Of a stretch of DNA of 64,000 nt, positions 62,587 through 64,000 are shown in pieces. Within the stretch, counting starts at the first letter, position 1; each line of letters starts with the position of its first letter. The DNA lies in assembly GCA_963675435.1 (NCBI GenBank), contig OY776216.1, forward strand, positions 4,402,001 through 4,466,000, read 5' to 3'. The stretch comes from Saccharicrinis sp963675435. Its GTDB lineage: Bacteria; Bacteroidota; Bacteroidia; Bacteroidales; Marinilabiliaceae. Both the position numbers and the translations under genes were made by a program. A model generated the notes under the pieces. It was not told the origin of the DNA. It saw only the letters and a program-made list of their open reading frames with translations, and did not search any database.

Positions 62587-62924
62587 GACTTATTAATTTA
62601 TTGATATTTTTTTTGAGACACCAAAGATAACAAAGATTACAACCTTACAAGTCCTAATGTCAGGATTAATACAAATGTTTTTGAGCAGGAATTTTAGTTC
62701 TCAGTTCTCGGTAGGCAGTCAACAGCAGGCAGTGAATAGTCTACAGTCTACAGTCTACAGTCTACAGTCAACAGTCTACAGTCTTCAGTCTACGGTCTAC
62801 AGACAACAGTCTGCATGCCTTGGTGCATAATCAAAAAGTAATATTGAAGTTGTTTAGAATGGTATTGTTTTAGAGATATGAATTGTTTAAATTTAACAAC
62901 ATTAACCAAAGATAAACATGAATT
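62587..62924. other. 338-bp divergent gap with heptamer array C
   Basis: Between the starts of fumarase (-) and the four-helix-bundle gene (+). Array C takes up 62699-62817; the rest contains no clear -33/-7 pair that I could place with confidence. Confidence 0.5.
62699..62817 (-). repeat. heptamer array C, CAGTCTA orientation
   Basis: Four near-perfect tandem CTACAGT units (AGTCTACAGTCTACAGTCTA) in the middle of a looser run of CAGT/GTC words, i.e. TAGACTG on the minus strand. All copies read in the same (minus) orientation, opposite to array D. Confidence 0.8.
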
Positions 62925-63284
62925 ATGGGATTTAGAGATTTACTTGCATATAAAAAGGCTTTTGATTTGGCGATGAATATTTATGAATTATCGAAAAACT
63001 TTCCTATAGAGGAAAAATATTCTTTAACAGATCAAATAAGAAGATCATCCAGATCAGTATGCGCAAATATTGGAGAAGCTTATCGTAAACGAAGATATCC
63101 AAAACACTTTATTAGCAAGTTGTCAGATTCTGATAGTGAAAATACGGAAACTCAAGTATGGTTAGATTTTGCATTAAATTTTAATTACATAACAAAAGTA
63201 AAATATGAAGAATTAATTATAGAGGCTGAGGAAGTTGGGAAATTGCTTTATTTTATGATGAAAGAATCTGATAAGTTTAGTTAA
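62925..63284 (+). CDS. four-helix bundle protein (S23/IVP family)
   Basis: 119 residues: FRDLLAYKKAFDLAMNIYEL, FPIEEKYSLTDQIRRSSRSV, CANIGEAYRKRRYPKHFISK and ALNFNYITKVKYEELIIEAE. This is the small four-helix bundle family first seen encoded in 23S rRNA intervening sequences, and now found free-standing and near retroelements. Function unknown; such proteins are basic and may bind nucleic acid. It is bracketed by heptamer arrays C and D in opposite orientation. No 23S rRNA gene or reverse transcriptase is nearby. Confidence 0.93.
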   Translation: MGFRDLLAYKKAFDLAMNIYELSKNFPIEEKYSLTDQIRRSSRSVCANIGEAYRKRRYPKHFISKLSDSDSENTETQVWLDFALNFNYITKVKYEELIIEAEEVGKLLYFMMKESDKFS

Positions 63285-63287
63285 TAC

Positions 63288-63417
63288 TCTGTCTTCAGTC
63301 TTTAACTCACTGCCTACTGCTGACTGCTGACTGCTGACTGCCGACTGCTGACTGTTGACTGCCGACTGTTGACTGCCGACTGCCGACTGTTGACTTAAGA
63401 CTGCCTACTGAAGACTG
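63288..63417 (+). repeat. heptamer array D, GACTGNN orientation
   Basis: About a dozen GACTG words at strict 7-bp steps in the densest part (CTGCTGACTGCTGACTGCTG, CCGACTGCTGACTGTTGACT). The positions after GACTG vary among CT, CC and TT. It follows the four-helix-bundle gene stop by 3 bp and precedes the UpxY-like gene. Confidence 0.85.
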
Positions 63418-63463
63418 GCAACTTTTTTTTACCCAAATAGAGCACTGTCGTTCAAAAAAAAAC

Positions 63464-63471
63464 TATTTTTG
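63464..63471 (+). promoter_or_regulatory. putative -7 box of the UpxY-like gene
   Basis: TATTTTTG, fitting TAnnTTTG, 26 bp before the proposed TTG start. No good -33 element. Confidence 0.45.
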
Positions 63472-63497
63472 TTTAGCCCAAATAAAACGAGAGTATT

Positions 63498-64000
63498 TTG
63501 AAGGAAAACACAACATGTAATTGGTATGCTCTATACACAAAATCCAGAGCTGAGAAGAAAGTAGCAGAAGAGTTAAACAGGCTAGGAATAACAAATTACT
63601 TACCTATAAAACGAGAACTTCGACAATGGAGCGATCGTAAAAAATGGGTTGAAGTACCTGCCATCAGTTCCTATATTTTTATCAACATACCTTTAGATCG
63701 ATACCGCGATGTATTTCAAGTCAATGGTATTGTTGCATACGTTTCCCATAAAGGAAAAGCAGTCACAATACCAGATCATGAAATGCAAGCCATGAAGCAA
63801 ACGATCGATAATAAAATTGCTTTTAACGTGGAAGCCACTAACATTAAAAAAGGTGAGGAAGTTACTATTACATCCGGACCTTTAAAAGGGATCAAAGGTA
63901 TTGTTCAAAGCGTTCAGGGAACAAAAAAATTATATCTAAATATTTCAAATATAGGCTACACTCTTGTTGTTGATCTTGAGGATGCAAGTCTGGAGAAAGT
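63498..64000 (+). CDS. UpxY-family NusG-like antiterminator, 3' end cut by window edge
   Basis: The frame is open to the window edge, about 167 residues so far. There is no ATG near the N-terminus; the TTG at 63498 gives (M)KENTTCNWYALYTKSRAEKK and is preceded in frame by a stop five codons earlier. The NGN domain (NWYALYTKSRAEKKVAEELN, VPAISSYIFINIPLDRYRDV) and a KOW motif (ITSGPLKGIKGIVQSVQG) fit the UpxY/RfaH/NusG group. In Bacteroides, UpxY proteins are the first genes of capsular polysaccharide loci and prevent early termination of those long operons. A polysaccharide locus beyond the right edge is therefore expected. Confidence 0.9.
   Translation, partial: MKENTTCNWYALYTKSRAEKKVAEELNRLGITNYLPIKRELRQWSDRKKWVEVPAISSYIFINIPLDRYRDVFQVNGIVAYVSHKGKAVTIPDHEMQAMKQTIDNKIAFNVEATNIKKGEEVTITSGPLKGIKGIVQSVQGTKKLYLNISNIGYTLVVDLEDASLEK

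Noticed and set aside
62925..63284. Four-helix-bundle gene as part of a diversity-generating retroelement
   Set aside because: No reverse transcriptase, template repeat or variable repeat is present nearby.
60733..63417. Heptamer arrays as a CRISPR array
   Set aside because: CRISPRs have 23-47 bp repeats and unique spacers; here the unit is 7 bp with no spacers and there are no cas genes.
1..64000. tRNA or rRNA genes
   Set aside because: Gaps were read for cloverleaf-like pairings and rRNA segments; none was convincing, though without a covariance-model search small RNAs could be missed.

Overview
The window reads as chromosomal DNA of a free-living, probably marine and at least facultatively anaerobic member of the Bacteroidota; the Bacteroidales/Marinilabiliales side of the phylum is my inference. 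The signs are low GC, start codons preceded by A-rich stretches instead of Shine-Dalgarno sites, several TAnnTTTG (-7) promoter boxes, a secreted protease with a type IX secretion C-terminal domain, a FecR-type anti-sigma factor beside an ECF sigma factor, a DUF4494 protein, TonB-dependent outer-membrane proteins and an UpxY-type antiterminator. HydE, an ADP-forming acyl-CoA synthetase, an oxygen-sensitive class I fumarase and a NifX/MinD iron-sulfur operon point to anaerobic metabolism. I found no rRNA, tRNA, prophage or CRISPR array.

Layout. 1-5.7 kb: an LVIVD lipoprotein cut by the left edge, a small secreted protein, an NlpC/P60 lipoprotein, a decayed AlkD-type DNA-repair pseudogene, an RluA-type pseudouridine synthase and an ADP-forming acyl-CoA synthetase. 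5.9-9.7 kb: hydE, then zwf-pgl (oxidative pentose phosphate pathway). 9.7-10.5 kb: a gene-free patch with a 175-bp MITE-like element, a TGCGAT-rich stretch and diverged direct repeats. 10.5-20.4 kb (minus strand): two lipoproteins around a subtilisin-like protease, an atypical LuxR-type regulator, a short SSB, rlmN, a ferredoxin-NADP reductase-like protein and a GH10-like lipoprotein or secreted hydrolase. 20.5-25.4 kb: an EEP-fold lipoprotein, then sigma factor, FecR and an STN/CarboxypepD protein. 25.4-30.4 kb: an ACP-like protein without its serine, a DUF4494 protein and an unrecognised 1160-residue protein. 30.4-40 kb (minus): a TPR protein, a membrane class III cyclase, a BtuB-like receptor, and a beta-barrel/giant-TPR pair. 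40.3-46.4 kb: ftsE-like ATPase, PLP aminotransferase, a small membrane protein, a Wzc-type tyrosine kinase and murB, whose stop codon lies inside the second copy of the 175-bp element, in inverted orientation.

46.7-51.2 kb is a tight minus-strand operon: DUF134 regulator, two NifX-like proteins, a DUF89 protein, two MinD-like ATPases carrying ferredoxin domains, and a thioesterase. It resembles the 'orange protein' (ORP) gene sets of anaerobes, and a pair of perfect 12-bp palindromes flanks a -7 box just upstream. 51.3-59.8 kb holds a MATE transporter, an SSP411/YyaL-type protein, DUF3820, serB, an RlmL-type methyltransferase and a paralogue of the STN/CarboxypepD protein. 60.3-64 kb holds a third NifX-like protein with a Cys/Ser tail, class I fumarase, a four-helix-bundle protein and the start of an UpxY/NusG-like gene that probably opens a polysaccharide locus.

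The most unusual structural signal is a family of degenerate heptamer (GACTGNN) arrays between genes, in both orientations, dense at 60-63.4 kb and recurring at 41 kb. They flank the four-helix-bundle gene on both sides in inverted orientation. The 1160-residue protein, the ORP-like operon with its operator and the ACP-like protein lacking its serine are the other leads I consider worth testing.
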